From: Cristatella mucedo
Lineage: Eukaryota > Bryozoa > Phylactolaemata > Cristatellidae
NCBI GenBank assembly: GCA_009760855.2
Contig: WPIO01000153.1
Coordinates: 641,001-705,000 of the forward strand
DNA: 64,000 bases
Reading direction: 5' to 3'
Below are positions 11,500 to 23,880 of the stretch, piece by piece. The notes under the pieces were generated by a model. That model made no database searches. It worked only from the letters and a program-made list of their open reading frames with translations, and was not told the DNA's origin. Position 1 is the first letter of the stretch. Every line of letters starts with the position of its first letter. The position numbers and the translations under genes were made by a program.

Positions 11500-11680
11500 C
11501 AGGGGCAAACGTTTATATAGGAAACAGTAGCTGATGCTATGCGGCCATAGTCAAAGCGAGCGGCTAGCAGAGACAGCGTCTGCCGTAGCATGACGGTGGC
11601 CGGCGTCTTCGCAACGTCGGCTGGCGGCTTCTCGACGCCTGCTCCAAGTTGGAAGGATGGTGCTAGGTAAAACAAGCAGT
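11500..11680 (+). promoter_or_regulatory. Promoter-like CpG-rich stretch with TATA-like box
   Basis: AAACGTTTATATAGG at about 11,508-11,522 is followed by a CpG-rich leader and then the coding module on the same strand. The left arm has the same arrangement on the minus strand with a decayed box. CACGTGA and an ATTGG (CCAAT) word lie nearby in the left arm. This is inference from sequence words only; no start site is known. Confidence 0.3.
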
Positions 11681-12256
11681 GGGGAGCCGTTTCCAGTCTC
11701 CAGGCGCCCACTGGATGCATAGCCGTTCTGTCACGTGATTACGGATTAATTTACCCTAAGCAGCAGAGGATGTTATCCTTCATGCAGAAGCTGAAGCTAG
11801 CACTAGGCTAAGTGTGAACAAGCAGTCTCAAATTTGTCCGAAAATTTTAGCCACCATTTTCAATGACCTGGAGCTAATTGAAGCTTCATTCAACTCCACT
11901 AGTAACAACATGCTTGGGCCGGCAAGTGGCCATTCTTACAGGCAGACTATTCCCACACAGGAAGTGAAACTACAGCTATAGCAAACGCAAGATGCGGAAC
12001 TGCTGTTCCTATAAGCCGTGTATTCTCATATCCATGGTCATACATGCAGAGTTTACAGTATGTGCATGTGCATACTTATATAATTCATTTTTCTACACTG
12101 TGCATGCCGCCAATCACAATACTTTCATGCTGACCCGGTGCATGACTCTTCAACCCATGTTATCCTTTTTAACGTTGAGAATTCGACCAACTAAACGTTC
12201 GACAACGGTTCCTTTACAACTAGTACCTATTGCCTAGAGAGGCAGGGACTGCGAGC

Positions 12257-12259
<3 letters not shown>

Positions 12260-12324
<65 letters not shown>

Positions 12325-12335
12325 GAGAGAGAGAG
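12260..12335. repeat. (GA)n microsatellite
   Basis: About 75 bases of GA with two interruptions, directly preceding the tandem array. The Arg-Glu frame over it is an artefact. Confidence 0.95.
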
Positions 12336-13155
12336 TGCAAGATTTCTGGCGAGAGCGACTGGAGCAGACTCATATGGCTGTGAGAAACCTTTTTTTCAGG
12401 CAATGATAGTAATATTATTAAGGCTCTTGAAAAGTGTGCTCAAATCACTCGATCACTTTCTTGGTGCTTTTCACTTGCTGCAAAGGGAAACGCAATTAAA
12501 CGGTGAGTAATATAAATCTGGGTAAACAACATAAACAACCTAGTTATGGGTGGCATGCAATGGGTCAGGATGTAAGTTTGCATTTCCCAGCCATGTCGAA
12601 GGTCTGAGGGTGACCAGAGCCTATCGGCTGGGCAGTGCTGCTGCCGAAAGTGCCCAACTCGATTTCGGCTAAGGCCGAATGCCAATCGAAGGAAGCAGCA
12701 ATGAAGAAGGTCAACAAGCTGGCCGAAAAAGAGTGAACCAATGCCGATCTACCTTTTTAACCAGCTAAGGCCCCAGCCGAGTCGCTAGATCTTTCTTGAG
12801 ATTTGTGGGACATGGCTGAAATATAGGAATGCTTTAAAGTCATCAAGTAAATTTCTTCTTAATTCATATTCTGCAAGGGGCCAATACCAAAATGTACAGT
12901 ACAACCAAAATACACCACAACCGAATGAACAGATCAGCATCATACATTACATCATACTGCAGGACGACTTATTAGTGTATCTAATGAGCTTGCTTGCCAC
13001 TGATTCTATTTGAACAGGATCCTACTACCACCCTCTCAAGGTATGCATGCAAACCTGCACTGGTTTTTAGTCAAGCAATGCATTGAATTCAAGGTTCTCT
13101 TACTCACATTGAGGTTGAATCATTATTCGGTGCCGACCTGGTGGCTTCTATAGCC

Positions 13156-13788
13156 ATGGCTGAGTTGGAGGCAAACATCATCCGTGAAGAGCAAGTAGCC
13201 TCTGCTGCAGAAATGAACGAGCTGATTGAAGTTTCTGCCTGTGCCAAACCTGCGGTAAGGCAAAGCTCCACAAAAGCCGAGTCTCTTATTCACACAACCT
13301 CTAAATTGCTCGATAGAGCCACTGATGGTGACCGCAAGGGCTTTGACAGAGCGGTTTCACTCATGGCTGCAGCCGGCTTTGCAGACTCTCTCAGAGCAGC
13401 CAGTGTCTAGCGAACCTACCGGCTGGCTGCTGCTGCTGCCGAAGAGCCACGAGCTGATCTGGAGACAGCTGGGGAAACTGCCAGCCAGGTGGCCAAGATC
13501 ATAGGCGTCGAGGCCAGATCGTTGGCCACGGCAAATATGATTGCCAAAATTTCTTATGAACTCCCAGACCCTGTGACCACCACCAGAGCCAGGTTGCCAG
13601 AACGTGGCAGCGCCGGCAGTGACGACTGCCTCGTCGATATTGCCGACGACTTGGTAAGAAGCCTGCAGTTAGGAAACGGAGAAAATAACATCGATTCAGC
13701 CGAGGCTAACTGGCAGGCTTCAGACGCCAAGATAAAGAAGGCCATAGAGCTGGCCGAATCTGACAGCATTCGGTTCGACGAACTTTAA
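13156..13788 (+). pseudogene. Array unit 1, alanine-rich frame with one stop
   Basis: One frame of 211 codons is broken only by a TAG at 13,408-13,410 and ends at TAA 13,786-13,788, where partner units keep coding (FDELSKKS). The middle blocks ELPDPVTTTRAR and NNIDSAEANWQASDAK are intact. Two subrepeats follow (13,991 and 14,265), then the tail module at 14,470-15,000. Confidence 0.55.
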
Positions 13789-15349
13789 AAAAATCAATAA
13801 TGGCAGCCACTTCTCTAGCAGATGCTGCTGGAACTTCACATAAGTCTGTGGCCGGTATGGCCAATGCTTTACCGACTTAGTTGGCAGAGTAGTGAGTAGC
13901 GAATCGGTGGTCATAGCCAAGGCCGACAATCTAGCCTTTTGCACTTCGGACCGGGAGTAGAAATATACTGAAAGGGCAAAAAGTGCCGATCAGGTCACAA
14001 ATGCTGCACGAGAAAAGATAGACTTACTGCCAGCCGAAGCTAAAGGGACCAGCAAATCCCTCGCCACGGCCACGACTTAACACTTAAACACTTCATAGTT
14101 CAATAAGGCAGAAGCTCCACAGGAACCACAGCCAAAGCAGCACTCATGGTCAGTCAGGTTATCGAGCAGCAGCTCCACCGGCCACCATAGCCAAAGCCGA
14201 CAACCTGCCCTTTTGCACTTCTGACCAGGCATAGAAATGTACAGAAAGGGCAAACAGTGCCGATCAGGTCACACATGTTGCACGAGAAAAGATCGACCTG
14301 CTGGCAGCCGAAGCTAAAGGGACCGGCAAAGCCCTCGCCACGGCCACAACTAAACTCTTACACACTTTAAAGATCAACTCTGCAGAAGCTCCACAGGAAC
14401 CACAGCCAAAGCAGCAGTCATGGTCAGTCAGGCTATCGAGCAGCAGCACAACTGGCCAACTGCTCTAATAGCATGAAGCACATCCCCGAGCGACAGAACA
14501 ATACTGCTGCATATTCGCTGACCAAATTCACTGCCTGATTTTTTGCGAGAGCAACTGGAGCAGACTCATATGGCTGTGAGAAAGCTATTTCGCAGGCTAT
14601 GATAATAATATTATTAAGGCTCTTGAAAAGTGAGCTCAAATCACTCGATCACTTTCTTGGCGCTTTTCACTTGCTGCAAAAAGAAACGCATTTGAACGAT
14701 GAGTAATATAACGCTGGGTAAACAACATGAACAACCTAGTTAGGGGTGGCATGCAATGGGTCAGCATGTAAGTTTGCCTTTCCCAGCCATGTCGAAGGTC
14801 TGAGGGTGACCAGAGCCTATCGGCTGGGCAGTGCTGCTGCTGAAAGTGCCCAACTCGATTTCGGCTAAGGCCGAATGCCAATCGAAGGAAGCAGCAATGA
14901 AGGACGTCAACAAACTGGCCGAAAAAGAGTGAACCAAAGCCGATCTACTGTTAACCAGCTAAGGCCCCAGCCGAGTCGCTAGATCTTTCTTGAGATTTGT
15001 GGGACATGGCTGAAATAAAGAAATGCTTAAAAGTCATCAAGTAAATTTCTCCTTAATTCATATTCTGCAAGGGGCCAATACCAAAATGTACAGTACAACC
15101 AAAATACACCACAACCGAATGAACAGATCAGCATCATACATTACATCATACTGCAGGACGACTTATTAGTGTATCTAATGAGCTTGCTTGCCACTGATTC
15201 TATTTGAACAGGATCCTACTTCCACCCTCTCAAGGTGTGCATGCTAACCTGCACTGGTTTTTAGTCAAGCGATGCATTGAATTCAAGGTTCTCTTACTCA
15301 CATTGAGGTTGAATCATTATTCGGTGCCGACCTGGTGGCCTCCATAGCG

Positions 15350-16237
15350 ATGGCTGAGTTGGAGGCAACCATCATCCGTGAAGAGCTAGCAGCCTCTGCT
15401 GCAGAAATGAACGAGCTGACTGAAGTTTCTGCCTGTGCCAAACCTGCGGTAAGGGAAAGCTCCATAAAAGCCGAGTCTCTTATTCACACAACCTCCAAAT
15501 TGCTCGATATAGCCACTGATGGTGACTGCAAGGACTTTGACAAAGCGGTTTCACTTATGGCTGCAGCCGGCTTTGCAGACTCTCTCAGAGCAGCCAGCGT
15601 CTGGCGAGCCTACCGGATGGCTGCTGCTGCTGCCGAAGAGCCATGAGCTGATCTGAAGGCAGCCGGGGAAACTGCCAGCCAAGTGGCCAAGATCATAGGC
15701 GTCGAGGCCAGATCGGTGGCCACGGCAAAAATTACTGCCAAAATTTCTTATGAACTCCCGGACCCTGTGACCACCACCAGAGCCAGGTTGCAAGATCGTG
15801 TCATCGCCAGCAGTGACGACTCCGTCGTCGAAATTGCAGGCGACTTGGTAAGAAGCCTGCAGTTAGGAGACGGAGAAAACAACATCGATTCAGCCGAGGC
15901 TAACTGGCAGGCTTCAGACGCCAAGATGAAGAAGGCTATAGAGCTGGCCGAATCTAACAGCATTCGGTTCGACGAACTTTCAAAAAAATCAATGATGGCA
16001 GCCACTTCTCTAGCAGATGCTGCCGAAGCTGCAGCTAAGTCGTTGGCCGGTATGGCCAATGCTGCTGCCGACATAGTTGGCAGAGTAGTGATCGGCAAAT
16101 CGGTGGCCATAGCCAGGCCGCCAACCTGGCCTTTTCCACTTCTTACCGGGCATCGAAATATACAGAAAGGGCAAACATTGCCAATCAGGTCACAAATGTC
16201 ACGAGAAAATATAGGACTTGCTGGCAGCCGAAGCTAA
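15350..16237 (+). pseudogene. Array unit 2, alanine-rich frame with one stop (best array copy)
   Basis: A single frame runs 296 codons with one TGA at 15,644-15,646, where other units have CGA (Arg), a typical C-to-T change. It covers the whole conserved region, including SLADAAEAAAKSLAGMANAA. No signal peptide or known motif is present. The frame ends in divergent, GC-rich sequence before the first subrepeat (about 16,183). Confidence 0.6.
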
Positions 16238-17546
16238 AGGGTCCGGCAAATCCCGTGCCACGGCCACGACTAAACTGTTAAACACTTCAAAGGTCAACTC
16301 GGCAGAATCTCCACAGGAGCCACAGCCAAAGCAGCAGTCATGGTCAGTCAGGTTATCGAGCAGCAGCTCCACCGGCCACCATAGTCAAGGCCAACAACCT
16401 GCCCATTTGCATTTCTGACCAGGCATAGAAATATACAGATTGCGCAAACAGTGCCGATCAGGTCACACATGTTGCTCGAGAAAAGATCGACCTGCTGGCA
16501 GCCGAAGCTAATGGGACCGGCAAATCCCTTGCCACGGCCATGACTAAACTCTTAAACACTTGAAAGTCCAGCTAGGCAGAAGCTCCACAGGAACCACAGC
16601 CAAAGCAGCAGTCATGGTCAGTCACGCTATCGAGCAGCAGCACAACTGGCCAACTGCTCTAATAGCATGAAGCACATCCCCGAGCGACAGAACAATACTG
16701 CTGCATATTCGCTGACGAAATTCACTGCCTGATTTTTGGCGAGAGCGACTGGAGCAGACTCATATGGCTGTGAGAAAGCTATTTCGCAGGCTATGATAAT
16801 AATATTATTAAGGCTCTTGAAAAGTGAGCTCAAATCACTTGATCACTTTCTTGGTGCTTTTCACTTGCTGCAAAGGGAAACGCAATTGAACGGTAAGTAA
16901 GATAACGCTTGGTAAACAACATGAACAACCTAGTTATGGGTGGCATGCAATGGGTCAGCATGTATGTTTGCCTTTCCCAGCCATGTCGAAGGTCTGAGGG
17001 TGACCAGAGCCTATCGGCTGGGCAGTGCTGCTGCCGAAAGTGCCCAACTCGATTTCGGCTAATGCCGAATGCCAATCGAATGAAGCAGCAATGAAGGAGG
17101 TCAACAAAATGGCCGAAAAAGAGTGAACCAATGCCGATCTACCTTTTTAACCAGCTAAGGCCTCAGCCGAGTCGCTATATCTTTCTTGAGATTGGTGGGA
17201 CACGGCTGAAAAATAGAAATGCATAAAAGTCATCAAGTAAACTTCTTCTTAATGCATATTTTGCAAAGGGCCAATACCAAAATGTACAGTACAACCAAAA
17301 TACACCACAACCGAAGGAACAGATCAGCATCGCACATTACATCATACTGCAGGACGACTTATTAGTGTATCTAATGAGCTTGCTTGTCACTGATTCTATT
17401 TGAACAGGATCCTACTTCCACCCTCTCAAGGTGTGCATGCAAACCTGTACTGGTTTTTAGTCAAGCAATGCATTGAATTCAAGGTTCTCTTACTCACATT
17501 GAGATTGAATCATTATTCGGTGCCGACCTCGTGGCCTCCATAGCCA

Positions 17547-18303
17547 TGGCTGAGTTGGAGTCAACCATCATCCGTGAAGAGCTAGCAGCCTCTGCTACAG
17601 AAATGAACGAGCTGATTGAAGTTTCTGCCGTGCCAAACCTGCGGCAACTGAAAGCTCCACGAAAGCATAGTCTCTTATTCACACAACCTCTAAATTGCTC
17701 GATATAGCCACTGATGGTAACTGCAAGGGCTTTAACAAAGCGATTTCACTCATGGCTCAGCCGGCTTTGCAGACTCTCTCAGAGCAGCCAGCGTCTGGGA
17801 GCCTACCGGCTGGCTGCTGCTGCTGCCGAAGAGCCACGAGCTGATCTGAAGACAGCCGGGGAAACTGCCAGCCAGGTGGCCAAGATCAAAGGCGTTGAGG
17901 CCAGATCAGAGGCCATGGCAAAAATGATTGGCAAAATTTTTTATGAACTCCCGGACCCTGTGACCACCACCAGAGCCAGGTGGCAGCAACTTGGCATCGC
18001 CGGCAGTGACGACTCCGTCGTCGATATTGCCGGCGACTTGGTAAGAAGCCTGCAAATAGGAGACCGTGCGAACAACATCGATTCAGCCGAGGCTAACTGG
18101 CAGGCTTGAGACGCCAAGATGAAGAAGGCCATGGAGCTGGCCGAATCTGACAGCAATCGGTTCGACGAACTTTCAAAAAAATCTATAATGGCAGCCACAT
18201 CTCTAGCAGATGCTGCCGAAGCTGCAGCTAAGTCGTTGGCCGGTATGGCCAATGCTGCTGCCGACATAGTTGGCAGAGTAGTGACTTGCAAATAGGGGGC
18301 CAT
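17547..18303 (+). pseudogene. Array unit 3, frameshifted alanine-rich copy
   Basis: The ATG is present, but single-base losses near 17,628 and 17,756 shift the frame. A 131-codon open stretch (17,714-18,109) covers the middle and ends at a TGA (CAG GCT TGA). The downstream helix block survives to about 18,270. Confidence 0.5.
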
Positions 18304-18376
18304 AGCTAGGCCGCCAACCTGGCCTTTTGCACTTCTGAGTAGGCATAGAAATATACAGAAAGGGCAAATTTTGCCA

Positions 18377-19760
18377 ATCAGGTCACAAATGTTGCACGAG
18401 AAAAGATTGACTTGCTGGCAGCCGAAGCTAAACGGACCGGCAAATCCCTTGCCACAGCCACAACTAAACTGTTAAACACTTTAAAGGTCAACTCTGCAGA
18501 ATCTCCACAGGAGCCACAGCCAAAGCAGCCGTCATGGTCAATCAAGCTATCGAGCAGCAGCTCCACCGGCCACCATAGCCAAGGCTGACAACCTGCCCTT
18601 TTGCACTTCTGACCAGGCATAGAAATATACAGAAAGGGCAAACAGTGCCGATCAGGTCACAAATGTTGCACGAGCAAAGATCGACTAGCTGACAGCCGAA
18701 GCTAAAGGGACCGGCAAATCCCTCGCCACGGCCACGACTAAACTGTTAAACACTTCAAAGGTCAACTCTGCAGAATCTCCACAGGAGCCACAGCCAAAGC
18801 AGTGGTCATGGTCAGTCAGGCTATCGAGCAGCAGCTCCACCGGCCACCATATCCAAGGCCGACAACCTGCCCGTTTGCACTTCTGACCAGGCACAGAAAA
18901 ATACAGAAAGGGCAAACAGTGCCGATCAGGTCACAAATGTTGCACGAGAAAAGATAGACTTACTGCCAGCCGAAGCTAAAGGGACCGGGTAATCTTTCGC
19001 CACAGCCACGACTAAACACTTAAAAACATGAAATTTTAACTGGGCAGAAGCTCCACAGGAACCACAGCCAAAGAAGCAGTCACGGTCAGTCAGGCTATCG
19101 AGAAGCAGCACAACTGGCCAACTGCTCTAATAGCATGCAGCTCATCCCCGAGCGACAGAACAATACTGCTGCATATTCGCTGACCGAATTCACTACCCGA
19201 TTTCTGGCGAGAGCGACTGGAGCAGACTCATATGGCTGTGAGAAAGCTATTTCGCAGGCTATGATAATAATATTATTAAGGCTCTTGAAAAGTGAGCTCA
19301 AATCACTTGATCACTTTCTTGGTGCTTTTCACTTGCTGCAAAGGGAAACGCAATTGAACGGTAAGTAAGATAACGGCGGGTAAACAACATGAACAACCTA
19401 GTTAGGGGTAGCATGCAATGGGTCAGCATGTAATTTTGCTTTTGCTGCAGTCATGGTCAGTCAGGCTATCGAGCAGCAGCTCCACCGGCCACCATAGCCA
19501 AGGCCGACAACCTGCCGTTTTGCACTTCAGACCAGGCATAGAAATATACAGATTGGGCAAACAGTGCCGATCAGGTCACAAATGTTGCACGAGAAAAGAT
19601 CGACTTGCTGGTAGCCGAAGTTAAAGGGACCGGCAAATCCCTCGCCACGGCCACGACTAAACTCTTACACACTTTATAGGTCAACTCTGCAGAATATCCA
19701 CAGGAGCCACAGCCAAAGCAGCAGTCATGGTCAGTCAGGCTATCGAGCAGCAGCACCACC
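18377..19760 (+). repeat. Expanded subrepeats of unit 3 (four copies of about 275 bp)
   Basis: The word GATCAGGTCACAAATGTTGCACGAG, or a close variant, marks copies at about 18,377, 18,650, 18,925 and 19,568. The third and fourth are separated by a second copy of the tail module (19,140-19,430). Units 1, 2, 5 and 6 have two copies, unit 4 has three (21,458, 21,735, 22,008), and the copies at 5.5 and 51.5 kb have one. Each encodes AREKIDLLAAEAKGTGKS, then EPQPKQQSWSVRLSSSS, but the period is not a clean multiple of three and each copy closes with a stop. Confidence 0.75.
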
Positions 19761-20654
19761 GGCCAACTGCCCTAATGGCATGCAGCACATTGCCGAGCGA
19801 CAGCACCATACTGCTGCATATTCGCTGACTAAATTCACTGGCTGATTTCTGTCGAGAGCTTCTGGAGGTGACTTATATGGCGGTAAAAAAGCTAATTTGC
19901 TGGCAATGACAATAATATTATAAAGGCTCTTGAAAAGTGAGCTGAAATCACTCAATCACTTTCTTAGTGCTTTTCACTTGCTCAAAAAGGTAACGCAATT
20001 AAACGGTGAGTAATATAAGGCTTGGTAAACAACATGAACAACCTCGATAGGGTTGGCATGCAATGGGTCAGCATGCAAGTTTGCTTTTGCCAGCCATGTC
20101 GACGGTCTGAATGTGACCAGAGCCTATAGGCAGGGCAGTGCTGCTGCCGACAGTGCCCAACTCGAGTTCGGCTCAGGCCGACTGCCAATCAAAGGAAGAA
20201 GCAATGAAAGTCAACAAGCTGGCCGAAAAAGAGTGAACCAATGCCGATCTACTTTTTAACCAGCTGTGGCCCAAGCCGAGTCGCTAGACCTTCGTTGATA
20301 TTTGTGGGTCACGGCAAAAGGAAAGAAATGCTTGAAAGTAATCAAGTAAATTTCTTCTTAAGGCATATCCTGCAAGAGGCCTATACCAAAATGTACACGA
20401 CAACCAAAATACACCACAACCGAATGAACAGATATGCATCATGCATTACATCATATTGCACGATGACTTATTAGTGTATCTAATGCGCTTGCTTGGCACT
20501 GATTCTACTTGAACAGGATCCTACTTCCACCCTCTCAAGGTGTGCTTGCATACCTGCCCTGGTTTTTAGTCAAGCAATGCATTGAATTTAAGGTTCTCTT
20601 ACTCACTTTGAGGTTGAATCCTCATTCGGTGCCGACCTGCTGGCCTCTATCTCC

Positions 20655-21410
20655 ATGGCTGAGTTGGAGTCAACGATCACCCGTGATGTGCTGGCAGCCT
20701 CTGCTGCAGAAGTGAAAGAGCTTTTTGACGTTGCTGCCGGTGCCAAACCTGTGGTAAAGAAAAGCTCCACCAAAGCCGAGGCTCTTAGTCACACCACCTC
20801 TAAATTGCTCGGTAGAGCAACTGATGGTGACTGCAAGGGCTTTGACAAAGCAGTTTAACTTGTGGCTGCAGCCGGCTTTGCAGAATCTCTCAGAGCAGCC
20901 AGCGCCTGGCGAGCCTACCGGCTGGCTGCTGCTGCTGCCGAAGAGGCACGAGCGGATGCACAGAGAGCCAGGTAAACTGCCAGCCAGGTGGCCAAGATCG
21001 TAGGCATAGAAGCCAGATCGGTGGCCGCGGCAAAAGTTCTTGCCAAACTTTCCAATGAACTCCCCGACCCGATCGCCGCCTATAGAGCCAGGTGCCACGA
21101 ACGTGGCATCGCCGCGAGTGACGACTCCCTCGTTGAACATGCCTGTGAGTAGGTAAGAAGCCTGCTGCTAGGAGACGGTTCGAACAACATCGATTCAGCC
21201 GAGGCTAACTGGCAGGCTTCGAAAGCCTACATGAAGGAGGCCATACAGCTGGCCGAATTGGACAGCATTTGCTTAGAAGAAATGTCGAAGGAAGCAACAA
21301 TTGCAGCAGGCAAAGTCTGTGGCCGGTATGGCCAATGCTGCTGCCGACTTAGTCGGCACAGTAGTGATGGGCAAATCGGTGGCTGTAGCCAAGGCCGACA
21401 ACCTGCCCTT
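20655..21410 (+). pseudogene. Array unit 4, alanine-rich copy with several stops
   Basis: Opens with MAELESTITRDVLAASAA and stays open for 67 codons to a TAA at 20,856-20,858 (GCA GTT TAA). Further stops lie near 20,973 and 21,150. The second half differs from units 1-3 (AYMKEAIQLAELDSI), a variant shared with units 5 and 6. Confidence 0.5.
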
Positions 21411-23094
21411 TTGCCCTTCTGACCAGGCATAGAAATATACAAAAAGGGCAAACCGTGCCGATCAGGTCACAAATATTGCTCAAAAAAGATAGACTTGCTA
21501 GCAGCTGAAGCTAAAGGGACCGGCAAATCCCTCACCACGGCCACGACTAAACTGTTACATATTTTAAAGGTCAACTCTGCAGAATATCCGAAGAAGCTGC
21601 AGCCAAAGCAGCACTCATGGTCAGTCAGGCTATCGAGCAGCAGCTCCACCGGCCACCATAGCCAACGCCGACAACCTGCCGTTTTGCACTTCAGACCAGG
21701 CATAGAAATATACAAATAGGGCAAACAGTGCCGATCAGGTCACAAATGTTGCACGAGAAAAGATCGACTTGCTGGCAGCCGAAGCTAAAGGGACCGTCAT
21801 ATCCCTCGCCACGGCAACGACTAAACTCTGGAAAACTTAAATGGTCAACTCGGCAGAATATCCACAGGTGCCACAGCCAAAGCAGCAGTCACGGTCAGTC
21901 AGGCTATCAAGCAGCAGCTCCTCCGAACACCGTCGACAAGGCCGACAACCTTTGCTTTTGCATTTCTGACCAGGTATAGAAACATACAGAAAGGGCAAAC
22001 AGTGCTGATCAGGTCACAAATTTGTCACGAGAAAAGATCGACTTGCTGGCAGGCGAAGCTAAAGGGACCGGCAAATCCCTCGCCACGGCCACAACTAATC
22101 TCTTTCACACTTTAAAGGTCAACTTTGCCGAATATTCACAGGAGCCACAGCCAAAGCAGCAGTCATGGTCAGTCAGGCTATCGAGCAGCTGCACCAACGG
22201 CGAACTGCCCTAAGAGCATGCAGCACATCCCCGAGCGACAGCACCATACTGCTGCATATTTGCTGACCAAATTCACTGCCTGATTTCTGGCGAGAGCGTC
22301 TGGAGCTAACTCAAATTGCTGTGAGAAAGCTATTTTGCTGGCAATGATAATAATATTAATAAGGCTCTTAAAAAGTGCGCTCAAATCACTCAGTCACTTT
22401 CTTGGTGCTTCTCACTTGCTGCAAAAGGAAATGCAATTAAACGGTGAGTAATATAACGCTTGGTAAACAACACGAACAACCTCGATAGGGGAGGCATGCA
22501 ACGGGTCAGCATGCAAGTTTGCTTCTGCAAGCCATGTCAAAGGTCTGAGGGTGACCAGAGCCTATAGGCAGGGCAGTGCTGCTGCCGACAGTGCCCAACA
22601 CGAGTTCGGCTCAGGCCGACTGGCAATCGAAGGAAGCAGCAATGAAGGTCAACAAGCTGGCCGAAAAAGAGTGAACCAATGCCAATCTACTTTTTAACCA
22701 GCTATGGCCCCAGCCGAGTCCCTAGACTCTTATTGATATTTGTGGGTCTCGGCAAAAGCATAGAAATGCTTGAAAGTCATCAAGTAAATTACTTCTTAAG
22801 GCATATCCTACAAGAGGCCAATACCAAAATGTACAGTACAACCAAAATACACCACAACCGAAGGAACAGATCAGCATCGTATATTACATCATACTGCAGG
22901 ACGACTTATTAGTGTATCTAATGAGCTTGCTTGCCACTGATTTTATATTTGAACCGGATCCTACTTCCACCCTCTCAAGGTGTGCTTGCATACCTGCACT
23001 GGTTTTTAGTCAAGCGATGCATTGAGTTCAAGGTTCTCTTACTCACTTTGAGGTTGAATCCTTATTCGGTGCCGACCTGCTGGCCCCTATTGCC

Positions 23095-23880
23095 ATGGCT
23101 GAGTTGGAGTAAACAATCACCCGTGATGTGCTAGCAACCTCTGCTGCAGAAGTGAAAGAGCTAATTGAAGTTTCTGCCTGTGCCAAACCTGTGGTAATGG
23201 AAAGCTCCACCCAAGCCGAGTATCTTATTCACAATACCTCTGAATTGCTCGCTAGAGCGACTGATGGCAACTGCAAGGGCTTTGACAAAGCCGTTTCACT
23301 TGTGGCTGCAGCCGGCTTTGCCGACTCTCTCAGAGCAGCCAGCGCTAGGCGAGCCTACCGGCTGGCTGCTGCTCCTGGCGAAGAGGCACGAGCTGATGCA
23401 CATACGGCCAGGGAAACTGCCAGCCAGGTGGCCAAGATCAAAGGCGTTGAAGCCAGATCGGTGGCCACGGCAAACATTCTTGCCAAACTTTCAAATGAAC
23501 TCCCCGACACGATCGCCCACTATAGAGCCAGGTGGCACGAACGTGGCATCGCCGGCAGTGATGGCTCCCTCGTCGAACATGCCGGTCACTAGGTAAGAAG
23601 CCAGCAGCTAGGAGACGGTTCGAAGAACATCGATTCAGCCGAGGCTAACTGGCAGGCTTCGAACGCCTACATAAAGGAGGCCATGCAGCTGGCCGAATTG
23701 CACAGCATTTGGTTAGAAGAACTGTCGAAGAAAGCAACAATGGCAGCATGCAAAGTCTGTCGCCGGAATGGCCAATGCTGCTGCCGACTTAGTTGGCACA
23801 TTAGTGATGGGCAAATCGGTGGCCGTAGCCAAGGCCAACAACCTCCCCTTTTGCACTTCTGACCAGGCATAGAAATATAC
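23095..23880 (+). pseudogene. Array unit 5, alanine-rich copy with stops
   Basis: The ATG at 23,095 meets a TAA five codons later (GAG TAA ACA, where unit 4 has TCA). The frame is then open from 23,113 to the TAG at 23,590-23,592. Variant features shared with units 4 and 6 include GCAGCATGCAAAGTCTGT near 23,745. Confidence 0.5.

Larger units (their letters stand above)
9660..12240. repeat. Large imperfect foldback, arms about 725 and 775 bp
   Basis: 9,660-10,385 reappears in reverse complement at 11,462-12,240. The match covers a decayed coding module, a CpG-rich stretch and an L2-like 3' UTR segment with GCATGCTG/GACC words. Examples are GGCCACTTGCCGGCCCAA against TTGGGCCGGCAAGTGGCC, and AGGATAACATCCTCTGCTG against CAGCAGAGGATGTTATCCT. 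The spacer is 10,386-11,461. Confidence 0.8.

Noticed and set aside
13554-18303. Minus-strand frames opposite the alanine-rich units (for example 15,748-16,110 and 17,941-18,303)
   Set aside because: They are antisense shadows caused by alanine codons (GCC/GCT giving GGC/AGC). They appear in every copy only because the plus strand is conserved.
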